DNA of 20,076 nt, from positions 1 through 20,076 of the forward strand of contig JAHISE010000114.1 of NCBI GenBank assembly GCA_018818235.1, read 5' to 3'. Source of the stretch: Patescibacteria group bacterium (GTDB taxonomy: Bacteria > Patescibacteriota > Gracilibacteria > Peribacterales > Peribacteraceae). Every line of letters begins with the position of its first letter. Position 1 is the stretch's first letter. The position numbers and the translations under genes are program-made. The notes beneath the pieces were generated by a model that was not told the origin of the DNA, made no database searches, and saw only the letters and a program-made list of their open reading frames with translations. Below are positions 1-7,144 of the stretch, piece by piece.

Positions 1-97
1 ACACAAATAACAAATCTCAAGAGTAAAGAATGATCGAAGTTTGGGATTTTGGATTTGGAATTTTGTTGGGTTTTGGGTTTTGTGATTTGTGATTTTC
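1..97. repeat. Stutter-hairpin repeat, copy sharing a core with 18383-18530
   Basis: The segment opens with a short AAATAACAAATCTCAA arm and closes with a long arm built from reiterated TTTGGGATTTTGG-like words. Between them lies a core (24-43, TAAAGAATGATCGAAGTTTG) that closely matches 18457-18476 (TAAAGAACGATCATAGTTTG). Relative to that copy the left arm and loop are shorter. It lies 3' of the surface protein gene ending at 283 and may be cut by the window edge. The function is unknown. Confidence 0.6.
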
Positions 98-206
98 TAT
101 GTAAGGATATTTTTATACCAAATTATATTGATTTAGCTATATCGGTAATCACATTGCCCTAGCTAACTGACACTCATTACAAATTATATTTGAATCATCA
201 TAAGTT
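98..206. other. AT-rich intergenic spacer
   Basis: I see no open frame with a credible start, no RNA fold and no clear promoter pair in this stretch. It separates two different hairpin repeats downstream of the 716-aa surface protein gene. Confidence 0.4.
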
Positions 207-283
207 GATTGTCGAATGTCGAATGTCGATTGCCTGCCAACCGTAGCTCCGCCGAGGCGGACGAAGGTTGGTCAATTGTCGAC
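207..283. repeat. Stutter-hairpin element, GTCGAAT word with GC-rich core; twin of 6773-6845
   Basis: Reiterated GTCGAATGTCGATTG units flank a GC-rich core. The core contains nested inverted repeats: CCAACC (237-242) with GGTTGG (266-271), and TCCGCC with GGCGGA inside. Positions 211-281 match the reverse complement of 6773-6843, inside the riboflavin kinase gene, at 66 of 71 positions by hand alignment. The right end abuts the stop codon of the 716-aa surface protein gene. Confidence 0.8.
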
Positions 284-2433
284 TACGGTGCCGACGTCTC
301 GAAGTTCAGATTAATAAACCCTGCATCAGCACTCCCCGCACTTGTTGCTGATAATTTAATAAACACAGTAATGTACTGACCAATTGAGTATGTACCTGAC
401 GAAGCAGGTCCGGTAATTGTTGCCGTTGTCCAGCTTGTGTTTTTAAGATCATTACCGCTTGTAAGAGCTATTTCCGTTCCTCCTGTATCAAAGAGACGCA
501 TAGTCATAAAATTATCTGCTGCATTTGCAGTTCCGGTTCTATATCTAAATTGTATAGGTCTGGTGCTATCCCATTGTTTAAAGTTATCAGGTATACGAAC
601 TCTTGCAGAAATCCAGTATTCCTGAAGCGTTCCCTTTGTTGTAACCCACCTGTAGAAATTTTCGTTATTTGTTGCATCATAATCATATGCAAGTTGGCCT
701 ATGCTTGCAGCCACAGAACCACTATTAAAGTAAACAGCATGTGGATATTCAGGGCTCAATGCGACTACCCCTCCGCTTCCCAGACCCAGATTAGCTCCAC
801 TCCAAACAAGATTATTAGATCCATCATTTACAAGCACTTGCCCATAAGTCCCTGCGCTTGTTGGGAAACTGTACGTCTGACCTCTGATAGTCACATTGCC
901 ATCAACAGTCAGTGTTGAACCCGAAATACCACTGGTTACATCCAAAGATCCGGTTATATTTAGATCATCAGACATATCAAATTCATTCGTAGTATCATTG
1001 AATATAATTGTTTCATCACCCGCATCATTTCCGAATGTAAGTGTTGCATCACCTGAATTGTCATCATTGATCTCAAGTGTTCCCTGGAATGTTCCGTTTC
1101 CATCTGACTCAAAGTTGCCGGAGACCTTAAGATCATCTGACATTTCGAATTGATTTGTTGAGTCAGAGAACGTCAAAGTCTCCGCAGCAGCATCATTACC
1201 GAATGTTAATACGGCATTTACGCCTCCATTGTCTGCATTAATTGTCAGATTAGAATCTGTAACTATGTTGCCATCAACAGATAAGGCACCGCTAATTGTT
1301 GCATTTTCTGTAATGATAGCTCCTGAAGCAATCATATTTGCACCCTGTAAGACCAAATCTCCTGTCATCGTATCACCTGATGTGTTTACATATCTGCCAT
1401 CTTCACTGTTTGGAGTTACATACTCGGTATCCAAAGTACAAGTCGTTCCATTGCAGGTCCAATCTCCAAAGTCTGCAGAAGCCAAATCTGCAACTGCAAT
1501 AGTACCATCCTTAATATCCGCACTCACCACAATACTGTCTGCCAATTCTCCTTCAGCAATATCAGCAGCAATGTCATCCGAAACATCAGACACATCCAAT
1601 TCACTTGCCTGAACTGCATTGGCTCCAATATCTGCTGCAGCAATCGTGTTATCCTTAATATCCGCACTTACAATCATACTATCGGTAAGAGCCCCCTCAG
1701 TGATTGTTACTGTTGAATCAAATTGTGCAACTCCTTCTACGGTCAACGCTCCGCTTACGGTTGCCTTTGCTGTAATTATGGCTCCTGAGGCAATCAAATC
1801 CTTTCCTTGTATTACAAGATTGCCTGTCATTGTATCTCCATTTGTATTTACATATCTGTTATCTCCGGAATCCTGCGTTATACCAACACCTGCATCATTT
1901 TGATCCGTTGCCCACACCAAATTTCCCGCTCCATCGGTAGCAAGAACTTTACCTGAAGATGCACCGTCACTATACGGAAAAGTGTATGCAACTCCATTTA
2001 ATTCAATTGTTGATCCAAATGTAGCCGCACCTTCAACAGAGAGTGAACCGCTAAGAGTAGTCTCGCTACTAACATGAAGTGAAGCACCGGAAATAGCACC
2101 CTCCGCAGTAATCGATCCGGAAGCTGCAATTGCTCCTGTGGCAGTCAAAGTTCCTGCTACTCTTACATCATGAGAAAACTCAAATCTGTTCTCCGCATAC
2201 ATCCATCTTAACCTCTGATTTACATCCTCGCCAAATCTGATTTCTATATCCGTAGTTCCGTCTCCGTCGTCAATTGTATTGAATGATTCCGTATTAACCA
2301 AAAGGGTTGGAGCCCAACTATCAAGAGCTTTTACCTCACCTGTCAAACACCACACAAAAGCACCAACAAGCCCCAATGGGATTCCCCGTTTGCATATGAT
2401 GCCAAGAAAGTGTTTTATATATTTTTTATTCAT
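283..2433 (-). CDS. Secreted repeat-rich tail-fibre-like surface protein (716 aa)
   Basis: Probable cell-surface fibre or adhesin; exact role unknown. Residues 1-36 form a long signal peptide (hydrophobic IPLGLVGAFVWCLTG, likely cleavage after VKA). The body consists of degenerate repeats typical of beta-rich fibre proteins: ASGAIIT..ATxSGALxVxG occurs twice, each after GDTMTG; xxLTFGNDAxxET occurs twice, each followed by a MSDDL unit; two ADIKDxTIA units; and two TYxFP...G.VL..DG..NLVW units. The last ~160 residues, from SPEYPHAVYF, form a separate domain shared with the 613-aa neighbour. No C-terminal anchor or LPxTG-like signal is visible. It has its own promoter and starts 307 bp beyond the end of its paralogue, so it is probably a separate transcript. 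The repeats point to internal duplication. Confidence 0.85.
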   Translation of the reverse strand: MNKKYIKHFLGIICKRGIPLGLVGAFVWCLTGEVKALDSWAPTLLVNTESFNTIDDGDGTTDIEIRFGEDVNQRLRWMYAENRFEFSHDVRVAGTLTATGAIAASGSITAEGAISGASLHVSSETTLSGSLSVEGAATFGSTIELNGVAYTFPYSDGASSGKVLATDGAGNLVWATDQNDAGVGITQDSGDNRYVNTNGDTMTGNLVIQGKDLIASGAIITAKATVSGALTVEGVAQFDSTVTITEGALTDSMIVSADIKDNTIAAADIGANAVQASELDVSDVSDDIAADIAEGELADSIVVSADIKDGTIAVADLASADFGDWTCNGTTCTLDTEYVTPNSEDGRYVNTSGDTMTGDLVLQGANMIASGAIITENATISGALSVDGNIVTDSNLTINADNGGVNAVLTFGNDAAAETLTFSDSTNQFEMSDDLKVSGNFESDGNGTFQGTLEINDDNSGDATLTFGNDAGDETIIFNDTTNEFDMSDDLNITGSLDVTSGISGSTLTVDGNVTIRGQTYSFPTSAGTYGQVLVNDGSNNLVWSGANLGLGSGGVVALSPEYPHAVYFNSGSVAASIGQLAYDYDATNNENFYRWVTTKGTLQEYWISARVRIPDNFKQWDSTRPIQFRYRTGTANAADNFMTMRLFDTGGTEIALTSGNDLKNTSWTTATITGPASSGTYSIGQYITVFIKLSATSAGSADAGFINLNFETSAP

Positions 2434-2458
2434 GTGTTTATATTCGTTTTATCCCACT

Positions 2459-2467
2459 ATTATAACA
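2459..2467 (-). promoter_or_regulatory. Extended -10 promoter for the 716-aa surface protein
   Basis: Read on the minus strand the site is TGTTATAAT, a consensus TATAAT preceded by the TGn extension. No good -35 lies 16-18 bp upstream. Transcription would start about 19 nt before the ATG at 2433. The short leader has no Shine-Dalgarno sequence. Confidence 0.5.
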
Positions 2468-2586
2468 AAAAAGCGGATTTTATGCATTTATACAGACTTG
2501 CCTATATTAGTTAATTGTTATATTTAGATATTAGTAGATTTTTCTTCCAATAAGGACGCTATGATGCATATTTTACAGGCTAAATA

Positions 2587-2742
2587 GTTGAATGGTTAAA
2601 TGGTTCGCAAGCCACGCCTCACATGTGAGGCGTGGCAAGCGATCATCTAAATCTAATACTAATAACTGAAACAACAGGCTTGCGTAACCCTTTGGGAACC
2701 ATTCAGCCATTCAACCATTCATTTTAACCATTCAACCATTTA
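2587..2742. repeat. Stutter hairpin, GAATGGTT word, with 26-bp perfect palindrome
   Basis: The left arm GTTGAATGGTTAAATGGTT then CGCAAGCC pairs with GGCTTGCG (2677-2684) and AACCATTCAGCCATTC (2697-2712). Further AACCATTC copies continue to 2742. Next to the left arm, 2611-2636 is a perfect 26-bp palindrome (GCCACGCCTCACA and its complement). The stop codon of the 613-aa gene (2740-2742) lies in the last repeat unit. There is no T run, so this is not a classical terminator. Confidence 0.75.
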
Positions 2743-4581
2743 CTCAGATGTAAGTTCTATGTACTGCAGCTTAACAGCTCCAATATGCATTTCCTCATCA
2801 TCTTTTGCATATACTCTCAATCGAATCAAAGTACCCGATCCCGCCGTCCATGTGGGCGATCCACCAAAAGTATGAGTGGAAGTTGTCCAGGTAGTGCTAC
2901 TTAGACCCGTACTGGTTCCCGACAATGTGACAGTACTTCCACTTGAATCAAACATTGTAATATCCAACTTGTTATCTAATGCGGTGGCTGAAGTCGATCT
3001 GTACGAAACGGACAACGGAGTACTCCCCCACTTAACAAAGTCATCCGGAAGCTCAGCTCGCAACATAATGTCATAGTCATTAAGTGAGCCTCTTGTACTG
3101 GTCCATTTGTAATAGTTCATCAGATTTCCTCCTGAGTGATTAACCAGAAGCTGCCCCACATTATTTGATCCATCTGCAATATAGCTTGCTCCCTCATACT
3201 CAGGCTGGAATGTTCTAGTCACAGTCCTCTGACGATCATCACTGTTAAATACTCTCTTGTCAGTCACAGTTGTTATATCCCCACCGGAAGTAACGACCTT
3301 GGACAATGGAATATACATATGATTTGTCGGAAATCCGGTCTGGTTTATTACCAAACCACCAGTATTGAAGTATATATAGTTTGTAGACTCATCAACCACG
3401 GAATTGGAAGTTGAACCGGCATACTGAGTAACATTTCCACCAAGCCTATAATCTCCGCCTGCCACATCAACAGTTAAACCTCCTCCACTGGAAACTTTTA
3501 GATGATAATCTTCTTCAGAATTGGCAAGAGTAGAAATATCTATTCCATTAATTAAGCCACCTACAGTCAAAGCCCCTCCAATCATTGCATTTGATTCCAC
3601 AGCCAATACGCCACTTGCGGAAAGATTTCCTGTAGTACGTAAATCATCTGAGAATTCAAATATATGCTCCGTATTCAGGAATTTAAGAGTTTCCTGTCCA
3701 AGGGAATTACCGAATGCCATAACAGAATCTTTCGCCTCGTTTTCTAGGTTTATTACAATACCGCTTTCTGTAGCAATTGTACCTGAGGCTGTGAATCCTC
3801 CAGTGGCAGTCAAATGACCTCCAATCCTTACCGCATCGTTGAACGAGAACACAGAATTTGTTACATCATAAGCAAAAGTTTTTAAAAGATTATTGCCAAA
3901 CTGAAGACTGATATTTCCATCCGATACAGAACCATCACTATCAAGCGTAAAGGTATCTTGATTAGTTCCTCCTGGAACAGTGGAAACATCCAAAAGACCT
4001 CCCGTAAGCAAAACAGGAATGGATCCGCTTGCCGTTCCCGTATCATGACCGTCCAAAAGATCTGAGTTAATCGCGAATGGAACCGAAAGCAATTGAGTTC
4101 TGTCCAATACTTCATTTGAACTATCACGATCCAGGAGCTCATAGGCACTGTTCTCCGCAGAAGCAACTTTTACTTCTATCTGAAGGTGAAGACTTGTTAA
4201 TGTAGAATTGGATAGAGTAGAAAAATCAGGTAATGATGTTCCGGTACCAAGTTCAACAGTAAAGTATCCATCGCTGTTTGGAATTACAGAATGAACCTCG
4301 TTCCAATTTTCGTAAGTGGATGCGGCAGTATTCAGAGCACCTGTTGCCGAAACATCAGTTGAAACAAAATCTGAACTATTCCACAAACTGAATCTGATAG
4401 AGTGTTCTGTTGTTATTGCATCACCGTTTGAGTCGAGCAAATGACCGTTGTATGTAAATCGTTCTGGAACGGTAGTTTCGGCAAAAGCCGTAGATACTAT
4501 CAATAAACTTAATATGCCTAAGATTGCTCCGAGAGAAGTTCTCAGACGTATGATGCCATTGCTAACATTTTTTATATTCAT
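2740..4581 (-). CDS. Secreted fibre-like surface protein, paralogue of the 716-aa protein (613 aa)
   Basis: Probable extracellular fibre or adhesin; role unknown. The signal peptide ends near residue 34 (STAFA|ET). Residues ~36-170 form an N-terminal domain with FTYNGHLLDSNGD and IRFSLWN, ending in LLSVPFAINSDLLDGHD, a motif I associate with tail-fibre-like proteins. The middle has beta-repeat units (LTATGGFTASGTI, LSASGVLAVESN, MIGGALTVGG) like those of the 716-aa protein. The last ~155 residues, from QPEYEGASY, align with the 716-aa C-terminus: Y(K/R)W..T(R/K)G.L, the (L/I)PD(D/N)F..W motif, and TxWTT. The start overlaps the stop of the upstream 299-aa gene by ATGA, so the two are translationally coupled. 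The stop codon lies in a stutter repeat. Confidence 0.85.
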   Translation of the reverse strand: MNIKNVSNGIIRLRTSLGAILGILSLLIVSTAFAETTVPERFTYNGHLLDSNGDAITTEHSIRFSLWNSSDFVSTDVSATGALNTAASTYENWNEVHSVIPNSDGYFTVELGTGTSLPDFSTLSNSTLTSLHLQIEVKVASAENSAYELLDRDSSNEVLDRTQLLSVPFAINSDLLDGHDTGTASGSIPVLLTGGLLDVSTVPGGTNQDTFTLDSDGSVSDGNISLQFGNNLLKTFAYDVTNSVFSFNDAVRIGGHLTATGGFTASGTIATESGIVINLENEAKDSVMAFGNSLGQETLKFLNTEHIFEFSDDLRTTGNLSASGVLAVESNAMIGGALTVGGLINGIDISTLANSEEDYHLKVSSGGGLTVDVAGGDYRLGGNVTQYAGSTSNSVVDESTNYIYFNTGGLVINQTGFPTNHMYIPLSKVVTSGGDITTVTDKRVFNSDDRQRTVTRTFQPEYEGASYIADGSNNVGQLLVNHSGGNLMNYYKWTSTRGSLNDYDIMLRAELPDDFVKWGSTPLSVSYRSTSATALDNKLDITMFDSSGSTVTLSGTSTGLSSTTWTTSTHTFGGSPTWTAGSGTLIRLRVYAKDDEEMHIGAVKLQYIELTSE

Positions 4582-5477
4582 TTCTTTTTTCTATTAGAGG
4601 CTTTATGTTTTGATCTTTTTCTGCGTCTAACGGCAGTATTTCTGGTTGCCCTTGCTGCTATCGCCCTTGAAGAAGAAAGTCCACCAATTCTCATAGAAGA
4701 AAGAATGCTTTGAGGAACTTTGTTAAGTAACAATTTAAATGCAGTAAGAAATGATAAAGCAGCAATAGCTTGAGTAGTAACAACTGCAATTTGATACTTA
4801 TGAACTTCTTCAATAATTCTGATAATTTCACTTGGCTCTATCCCCTGCTTATATGGAACCATTCTTACCATATCTTTAGAATCAATAATTCTAAAATAAT
4901 GCAATGGAGCAAATACCTCTTCTCCTCTTCGCAATGGTAATAACAATTTAGAAATATAATCCGTACTTGGTAATCTGAAATCAACTTCATCTGAAGGAGG
5001 TTCATACGATGGCAATGCAGGTTTTTTTGGAGGCTCTACAGCTGGTTCCGATGGCGCCGCTGGCCTGCCATCATCATCCGAAGAAGGAGGCGTTGGCCCA
5101 TCACCACTAGGAGTAGTAGGAGCCGGAGGATTTGTAGTTGTTGTTCCTCCTCCTCTACGTCCACCACTCTCTCCTCCTCCACCACCCAATGTATCATCCG
5201 TATCATCTCCTCCACCATCACCTCCATCCTCCTCAATAACAAGCGGAGGTGCGGTAACAATCTGAAAGCTTCCACTTGTTATAGGCATCACATTTACCGT
5301 TATCCCATCTTCATTCATATTAAAGCTATCCGAAACCGCAGGGCCTTTCTGAGCATCATTAGAAACGGAATGATATAGTCTGAATGAGCTACTTTCTTCG
5401 GCATTTACTACCGGAATGCCTCCAATCAGCAGCATGGAGCCGAATATCAAGCCGATTGCTATATGTTTGTATGTCAT
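4578..5477 (-). CDS. Exported protein with low-complexity stalk, one TM helix and polybasic tail (299 aa)
   Basis: The function is not recognised. Residues 1-26 are a signal peptide (IPVVNA|EE). Residues 27-~80 are a compact domain (SFRLYHSVSNDAQKGPAVSD, then SGSFQIVTAPP). Residues ~85-165 are a Gly, Asp, Thr, Pro and Ser-rich linker. A folded stretch follows (~170-225), then a predicted membrane helix at ~228-252. The C-terminus (~253-299) is strongly basic and ends NRKKK. This predicts an outside domain on a stalk, one membrane anchor and a positively charged cytoplasmic tail. It is the first gene of an operon with the 613-aa protein, so it may anchor or help assemble the fibre proteins (inference). 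LPSTD occurs mid-protein, but not in a sortase-signal context. Confidence 0.8.
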   Translation of the reverse strand: MTYKHIAIGLIFGSMLLIGGIPVVNAEESSSFRLYHSVSNDAQKGPAVSDSFNMNEDGITVNVMPITSGSFQIVTAPPLVIEEDGGDGGGDDTDDTLGGGGGESGGRRGGGTTTTNPPAPTTPSGDGPTPPSSDDDGRPAAPSEPAVEPPKKPALPSYEPPSDEVDFRLPSTDYISKLLLPLRRGEEVFAPLHYFRIIDSKDMVRMVPYKQGIEPSEIIRIIEEVHKYQIAVVTTQAIAALSFLTAFKLLLNKVPQSILSSMRIGGLSSSRAIAARATRNTAVRRRKRSKHKASNRKKK

Positions 5478-5482
5478 GTTTA

Positions 5483-5511
5483 ATCATATTATTGTACACT
5501 ATATTTGACAA
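5483..5511 (-). promoter_or_regulatory. Promoter of the 299-aa/613-aa operon, apparently leaderless
   Basis: On the minus strand, TTGTCA (5506-5511) and TATGAT (5483-5488) are separated by exactly 17 bp. The -10 ends only 5 nt before the ATG at 5477, so transcription should begin at or next to the start codon. This agrees with the missing Shine-Dalgarno sequence. Confidence 0.65.
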
Positions 5512-5524
5512 TTAGTCCATAGTC

Positions 5525-5568
5525 TATAATAGCTAATTACCAGTGTATTTGGCGTTTTTTAGCCAAAT
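5525..5568 (+). promoter_or_regulatory. Possible -10 and leader hairpin upstream of the SLH gene
   Basis: A consensus TATAAT lies at 5525-5530. A TTGACA at 5505-5510 is only 14 bp upstream, shorter than usual and overlapping the opposing -35 box, so the pairing is doubtful. The leader holds a 7-bp hairpin, ATTTGGC (5547-5553) with GCCAAAT (5562-5568), with a T-rich loop. Confidence 0.3.
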
Positions 5569-5605
5569 CTGATAGTCTTCCAATATTCTTCCCTCCCATC
5601 GGATT

Positions 5606-6634
5606 ATGAAATCAGTTATTGCCTTTATTGGCGCAACAATATGTTCTTTATTACTTATAAACTCTGTCAATGCTCAACAAGCCCAATCTTTCACAGATGT
5701 TCCTCCGGATCACATGGTTTACGATGCTGTGGAATACCTACGAAGTCAGGGAATAATATCCGGATACGAAGACGGTACATTCCAGCCTGATAAGAGCGTA
5801 AACCGTGCTGAAGCAATGAAAATAATTATTGCCCCCCTTATAAAAGCAGAAGTGCTTGCTCAGGTAACAGAAACTCCTTTCGAAGATATAGAAACCGGAG
5901 TATGGTTTTTGCCATATGTGGAAGCTGCAAGACAAAATAGCATTATTGACGGACCTCCCAAGAAGACAAATTTTAATGGTACTAGCACAGTAATTACAGC
6001 TGAATTTTTAAAGATGTTGCAACTTGCAAATGGCATAGAACCAACAAAGTTTTTAGGTGAGCTTAAAATCCCCCTTGCTACCGATGTTTCAAGTCTTGAT
6101 GACTGGTTTTATCCTTATATGCGTTACGCACTTGCATCATCAATGATAATGATAAATCCTGACGGTCTTTTACATCCTGAATATCAATTAAAACGAGGAG
6201 ACACCGCACTGCTTCTGTATAGATTTATGATGTACCAACAAAAGAAAAGGGCTCAGGCACTCCTATCCGAAACTGAAAATGAAATGATAATAACTCTATC
6301 AATGCTGGATCAAGGGAATATTGATCAAGCCGAGTTTGCATCATCTCGTGCTTTGATTGCAGCAAGAGGTGCGTTGGTTATACGTCCCGAAGAATCCGTT
6401 GTGAAAGGAGCTGTAAAGGTTGCGGAAGCTTTTAGAGAACTCTCCAAAGCATACAGGCTTGGCTCTCAAGGTAAGTTCGAAGAGGTAGTAACTGTTAGTG
6501 GAAATGCATGGAATCTGGCTGCCAAAGCTCACGAACTTAGCCCTGATCTTTTGGCTATTACTGAGCAAGTAAAAAACATTGCAAAGGTCATGGCAGACAG
6601 TGCTCGCAATGAATTAAGTCAGCCACAAGAATGA
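5606..6634 (+). CDS. S-layer homology (SLH) domain protein, exported (342 aa)
   Basis: Probably binds the cell-wall polysaccharide and displays a helical domain outside; SLH domains are known to bind pyruvylated wall polymers. The signal peptide ends at VNA (residue 23). SLH 1 (28-75) is clear: FTDVPPDHMVYDAVEYL, GIISGYEDGTFQPD, then NRAEA. SLH 2 (~91-140: FEDIETGVWFLPYVE) and SLH 3 (~165-210: DDWFYPYMRYA, then LKRGDTALLLYR) are more diverged. Residues 211-342 are charged and alpha-helical, with no anchor. The stop overlaps the riboflavin kinase start (ATGA), so the two genes are translationally coupled although their jobs look unrelated. No Shine-Dalgarno sequence precedes the ATG. Confidence 0.88.
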   Translation: MKSVIAFIGATICSLLLINSVNAQQAQSFTDVPPDHMVYDAVEYLRSQGIISGYEDGTFQPDKSVNRAEAMKIIIAPLIKAEVLAQVTETPFEDIETGVWFLPYVEAARQNSIIDGPPKKTNFNGTSTVITAEFLKMLQLANGIEPTKFLGELKIPLATDVSSLDDWFYPYMRYALASSMIMINPDGLLHPEYQLKRGDTALLLYRFMMYQQKKRAQALLSETENEMIITLSMLDQGNIDQAEFASSRALIAARGALVIRPEESVVKGAVKVAEAFRELSKAYRLGSQGKFEEVVTVSGNAWNLAAKAHELSPDLLAITEQVKNIAKVMADSARNELSQPQE

Positions 6635-7077
6635 GTCCAAGTCTTCCAATAACTTTTTCAGCTAAAGTCATTGGCGGCTGCGGTCGTGGATCCGGTCTTG
6701 GGTTTCCAACGATTAATCTGAGTCTTGATGATATTCCGGATGATCTCGAGGAAGGAATATATGCAGGTAAGGCGACAATTGACCAGCCTTCGTCCGCCTC
6801 GGCGGAGCTACGGCCGGCAGGCATTCGACAATCGACATTCGACTGTGTTATTCACTATGGACCCAGACCAACATTTAAAGAAAGCAAAGCATTCGAAGTA
6901 CATTTAATAGATCATGCTCCCGATTCAAATCCTTCTGATTTATCCGTTGAGCTTACAAAGAAAATCCGAGATGTTAAGAATTTCGATTCAGAGGATGAAC
7001 TAAAGAAGAGAATTTTAGAAGACATAGATGAAGCACATGCGATTCTGAACATATCAAATGAGAAACAAAGCGTATGA
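6631..7077 (+). CDS. ribF: Stand-alone riboflavin kinase (RibF C-terminal domain) carrying a repeat-derived insertion
   Basis: Phosphorylates riboflavin with ATP to give FMN. Family motifs are present: GRGSGLGFPTINL (18-30, with the PTxN nucleotide and metal site), GIYAG (42-46), YGPRPTF (76-82), EVHLID (89-94, likely catalytic Glu 89) and KIRDVKNF (111-118). At 148 aa it is one kinase domain; the FMN adenylyltransferase half of the usual bifunctional RibF is missing and is not in this window. Residues ~48-72 (SSASAELRPAGIRQS region) are encoded by a copy of the dispersed 71-nt repeat, inserted in frame between two core beta strands where family members have a short turn. It overlaps the SLH gene by 4 nt. 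The stop is followed at once by a stutter hairpin. Confidence 0.85.
   Translation: MSPSLPITFSAKVIGGCGRGSGLGFPTINLSLDDIPDDLEEGIYAGKATIDQPSSASAELRPAGIRQSTFDCVIHYGPRPTFKESKAFEVHLIDHAPDSNPSDLSVELTKKIRDVKNFDSEDELKKRILEDIDEAHAILNISNEKQSV
6773..6845. repeat. Dispersed 71-nt stutter element inside the riboflavin kinase gene
   Basis: This is the reverse complement of 211-281 with five differences by hand alignment. Two differences swap variants of the GTCGAAT/GTCGATT word. The other three fall in the CCAACC/GGTTGG core stem. The frame stays open across the element, adding about 20 residues. Confidence 0.8.
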
Positions 7078-7079
7078 TT

Positions 7080-7141
7080 GGAATACAGGAATATTGGAAT
7101 ACTGGTGTGTTTTTACCAATATTCCAGTATTCTAATATTCC
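7080..7141. repeat. Stutter hairpin, GGAATATT/GGAATACT word
   Basis: The 27-nt left arm (7080-7106) and 27-nt right arm (7115-7141) match at 22 positions as inverted repeats, with an 8-nt loop GTGTTTTT. Each arm is three variants of a GGAATAYT unit. It fills nearly the whole gap between the riboflavin kinase stop and the MurE-like start. The last arm ends 3 nt before the ATG, so it could affect initiation as well as the upstream 3' end. Confidence 0.75.
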
Positions 7142-7144
7142 ACT

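Noticed and set aside
1..283. Insertion sequence ends
   Set aside because: There is no transposase frame, no matching terminal repeats with a target duplication, and the elements here are made of iterated words.
4960..4975. LPSTD in the 299-aa protein as a sortase signal
   Set aside because: It lies ~130 residues from the C-terminus, in front of a folded region; a sorting signal should be followed at once by a helix and a short basic tail.
7080..7141. Ordinary intrinsic terminator after ribF
   Set aside because: There is no T tract after the stem, and the arms are AT-rich repeats; T residues are in the loop. A role in 3'-end formation remains possible but not as a classical terminator.
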